Below, in pieces: positions 61,985 to 64,000 of a stretch of DNA of 64,000 nt. The stretch lies in contig DKVO01000033.1 in assembly GCA_002491245.1 (NCBI GenBank), positions 32,353-96,352 of the forward strand, in the 5' to 3' direction. The stretch's first letter is position 1, and every line of letters starts with the position of its first letter. Below the pieces are notes generated by a model. It made no database searches, was not told the DNA's origin, and saw only the letters and a program-made list of their open reading frames with translations. Source of the DNA: Porphyromonadaceae bacterium UBA7176 (GTDB taxonomy: Bacteria; Bacteroidota; Bacteroidia; Bacteroidales; Muribaculaceae). The position numbers were made by a program, and so were the translations under genes.

Positions 61985-63091
61985 ATGCAACTGCAACACC
62001 TTGCCATAACCGACTTCAAGAACATCGGCAGCGCCACCCTCGACATGTCGCCCAAGATAAATTGCTTCCTGGGCAACAACGGCATGGGTAAGAGCAACCT
62101 GCTCGACGCCATATACTACCTCGGCAACTGCCGCAGTTTCACCGGCGCCACCGATCCCATGCTTGTGCGGCGAGATGCTCAATTCGCAGCTTTGAGAGCC
62201 ACCTACAGCCGACGAGGCCTCGACGAAGAGCTACAGGCTGCAATCAGGCCGGGACAGCGAAAGATATTCAAACGCAACGGCAAAGCATACCAGCGCCTGG
62301 CCGAGCACCTCGGTGCTTTTCCGGCCGTACTTCTATCGCCGGCCGACATGGACCTCACCTCTGGTGAGCCTGCCGAGCGCCGCCGCTTCATCGACCGCAT
62401 AATAGCCCAGCGCGACAGCCGCTATTTCGACGCCCTGGTGCGCTACAACGGCGCTCTGGAGCAACGCAACCGCCTGCTCCGCGACGAAGTGACCGACGAG
62501 GGTATCTACGAAGCCCTCGAAGCCCAGCTCGAAGTTGCCGGAGAATACATCACCGAAAGACGTCGGGCCGACATAGCCGAACTCGAAGCCATATTCACGC
62601 CTTACTATACGGCTATTTCCGACGGAAACGAAGACGCCCGTATCGAATATATCACCGCCGAATACCCCGGCGGACTGGCCGAACGACTGGCAACCATGCG
62701 AAAGCGCGATCTTGCCCTGCACTACACTGCATCCGGCCCTCACCGCGACGATATAGCAATGACCGTCGACGGTATGCCTGTACGGCGAACCGCCTCGCAA
62801 GGACAGACAAAGACTTTCACCACCGCCCTGCGTTTCGCCCAGTACGAACTGCTACGGTCGAGCCTCGGCATCAAACCACTGCTGCTCCTCGACGACATCT
62901 TCGACAAACTCGACGCCGGCCGGGTTGAACGCATAATAGCCCTTGTAGGCAGCTCCGACACATTCGGACAGATTTTCATCACCGACACTAACCGCCGCCA
63001 CCTCGACGAAACTGTGGCGAGTCTCGGCGCCACGGGCGACTACAGGTTGTGGCAGGTCGAAAGAGGCATATTCACTCCCACCGAAGCATGA
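61985..63091 (+). CDS. recF: DNA replication and repair protein RecF
   Basis: 368 residues, SMC-like ATPase: Walker A FLGNNGMGKSNLLDAIYYLG (about 29-48), signature HYTASGPHRDDI, and Walker B KPLLLLDDIFDKLDAGR. RecF loads RecA at gapped DNA with RecO and RecR. It lies 3 bases after the esterase and overlaps the DUF721 gene by 4 bases. It is not next to dnaA/dnaN here, as is usual in Bacteroidota. Confidence 0.95.
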   Translation: MQLQHLAITDFKNIGSATLDMSPKINCFLGNNGMGKSNLLDAIYYLGNCRSFTGATDPMLVRRDAQFAALRATYSRRGLDEELQAAIRPGQRKIFKRNGKAYQRLAEHLGAFPAVLLSPADMDLTSGEPAERRRFIDRIIAQRDSRYFDALVRYNGALEQRNRLLRDEVTDEGIYEALEAQLEVAGEYITERRRADIAELEAIFTPYYTAISDGNEDARIEYITAEYPGGLAERLATMRKRDLALHYTASGPHRDDIAMTVDGMPVRRTASQGQTKTFTTALRFAQYELLRSSLGIKPLLLLDDIFDKLDAGRVERIIALVGSSDTFGQIFITDTNRRHLDETVASLGATGDYRLWQVERGIFTPTEA

Positions 63092-63378
63092 AACGCGCCC
63101 AACCGCTACAGATAGGTCAGATTATCGAAAAGATGATCAACGACACCGGCCTGCGCCCCTCGCTCGAACGCCGTTCGGTAGAAGCCATGTGGCCCGAAGT
63201 GGCAGGCAAACACATAGCTGCATACACCCGACGGGTGTATCTCGACGGAAAGATACTGCACATATACATCGACTCGGCGCCCTTGAAAGAAGAACTCGGA
63301 TACCTGCGCGAAACCCTTGCCAGCCAAATCAACCGGATAGCAGGCCGACGCGCGGTAGATAACATAATAATCCACTAA
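63088..63378 (+). CDS. DUF721 family protein
   Basis: 96 residues from the ATG at 63088, which overlaps the recF stop (ATGA). It carries the DUF721 pattern GQIIEKMINDTGLRPSLERR ... MWPEVAGKHIAAYTR, and a basic C-terminus. Small DNA- or RNA-related protein of unknown role, conserved after recF in Bacteroidota. The longer frame starting at 63049 lies inside recF and was rejected. Confidence 0.88.
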   Translation: MKRAQPLQIGQIIEKMINDTGLRPSLERRSVEAMWPEVAGKHIAAYTRRVYLDGKILHIYIDSAPLKEELGYLRETLASQINRIAGRRAVDNIIIH

Positions 63379-63380
63379 AA

Positions 63381-63812
63381 ATGAAAGACCAGCAATTACC
63401 TGAGATAAATTTCCGCCACCGGATGCCGGTGCAGATACGCTTCAACGACATCGACATGTTCGGCCATCTCAACAACTCTGTCTACCTCCAGTTTCTCGAC
63501 ATGGGCAAATACGCCTACTTCCGCCAGTTCATGACCGACACATTCGGCAGCGAACCCACAGCTCCTGTCGTGGCCAACATTAACTGCGACTTCCTCGCGC
63601 CCACGAAAATCGATGAAAAAATCGAAGTGCTCACCGCAATCACCGATATCGCCGACAGCTCGATGATACTCGACCAACGCATTGTCAACACCCGTGGCGA
63701 CATAAAATGCTCGGCACGCACCATAATGGTCAACATCGACCTCGCCACCGGTCGCCCCACCACCGTCAGCGACACCTGGCGCCAACGCATCGCCGACTAC
63801 GAGAATGCCTGA
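63381..63812 (+). CDS. Hotdog-fold acyl-CoA thioesterase (YbgC/FadM-like)
   Basis: 143 residues, single 4HBT hotdog domain. Core: QIRFNDIDMFGHLNNSVYLQFLD, with the Asp and the H-N pair of the active site. It cleaves acyl-CoA thioesters; chain length unknown. It is 2 bases after the DUF721 gene, making it the last member of the esterase-recF group. Confidence 0.88.
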   Translation: MKDQQLPEINFRHRMPVQIRFNDIDMFGHLNNSVYLQFLDMGKYAYFRQFMTDTFGSEPTAPVVANINCDFLAPTKIDEKIEVLTAITDIADSSMILDQRIVNTRGDIKCSARTIMVNIDLATGRPTTVSDTWRQRIADYENA

Positions 63813-63907
63813 CTCTCCGGGCTTGAACGGTTTGAAGGTTTGGAAGTTTGACAGTAACTTAGACAAGGACCACGCCTCTGCGGAGATAGAACAATTGAAT
63901 AAAAAAG

Positions 63908-63933
63908 CGAAGCCTGACGTTTGTCAGGCTTCG
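63908..63933 (-). terminator. Rho-independent terminator of the tRNA-Pro
   Basis: 11-bp stem CGAAGCCTGAC/GTCAGGCTTCG with a 4-base loop. On the minus strand it is followed by CTTTTTT, 20 bases past the tRNA 3' end. It may also serve the thioesterase gene from the other side. Confidence 0.8.
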
Positions 63934-63953
63934 TGCTTTGGGGATTTCTGAAG

Positions 63954-64000
63954 TCGGGGTGACTAGACTCGAACTAGCGACCTCACGCCCCCCAGACGCG
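63954..64000 (-). tRNA. tRNA-Pro (anticodon GGG), 3' part only
   Basis: Read on the minus strand, the 47 bases give anticodon stem CGCGT/GCGTG, loop CTGGGGG (anticodon GGG), variable loop AGGTC, T arm GCTAG-TTCGAGT-CTAGT, and acceptor strand CACCCCG plus discriminator A. CCA is not encoded. The 5' half lies beyond the window edge. Confidence 0.85.

Overview
The window is a stretch of chromosome from a member of the Bacteroidales, most likely a gut Muribaculaceae/Bacteroides-like bacterium. The evidence is the Bacteroidota promoter signature (TTTG, 19-21 bp, TAnnTTTG) in front of several genes, SprA of the type IX secretion system (T9SS), T9SS-type C-terminal sorting tails, DUF4493/PCMD, NigD-like, DUF3316, DUF5024, DUF6377 and DUF3467 proteins, a GH97 SusB-like enzyme, and lipoproteins with acidic residues after the lipobox cysteine. 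No rRNA, CRISPR array, insertion sequence or prophage was seen. One partial tRNA-Pro lies at the right edge.

Layout. 1-4.3 kb: a BASS-type transporter and an SLC13/RCK permease (minus strand) behind duplicated promoters, then aquaporin Z. 4.4-13.2 kb: a periplasmic SusB-type GH97 glucosidase, a 1513-residue T9SS-exported multidomain protein, and a GH36-like alpha-galactosidase; no SusC/SusD pair is present. 13.2-17.3 kb: a DUF6377 regulator broken by two in-frame stop codons, mutL, and a higBA toxin-antitoxin module whose promoter carries a 36-bp perfect palindrome. 17.4-23.4 kb: an operon of three paralogous DUF4493 surface lipoproteins. 23.6-24.1 kb: an orphan small membrane protein and a cluster of hairpins.

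24-33.7 kb: an S41 protease lipoprotein, a DUF3316 protein and a ParC/GyrA-like topoisomerase in one operon; an ECF sigma factor, a membrane partner and a DUF5024 protein in a second; dusB, a DUF2807 protein and a polysaccharide flippase in a third. 34-38 kb: an OmpA-family protein and a BspA-type leucine-rich-repeat T9SS cargo. 38.1-46.2 kb: a large nested inverted repeat, an XRE regulator and the giant sprA gene. 46.3-58.2 kb: ruvA, an OB-fold-like lipoprotein, cysS, DUF3467, a NigD-like lipoprotein, a LolD-type ATPase, slyD, a C69 dipeptidase, an AddA/RecB-like helicase-nuclease and a DUF349 coiled-coil protein.

58.3-64 kb: a four-subunit 2-oxoacid:ferredoxin oxidoreductase operon, then a plus-strand group: a secreted esterase, recF, a DUF721 protein and a hotdog thioesterase. 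The window ends in tRNA-Pro(GGG).

Functionally it is mostly housekeeping (DNA repair and topology, tRNA synthesis and modification, reductive keto-acid metabolism) interleaved with cell-envelope export genes. SprA here is the T9SS outer-membrane conduit, and at least two genes in the window encode probable cargo for it. The most unusual features are the palindrome-controlled higBA-mutL arrangement with a MutL lacking endonuclease motifs, the doubly nonsense-mutated regulator, the triplicated DUF4493 lipoproteins and several structured intergenic elements. No clearly new defence or mobile system was identified.
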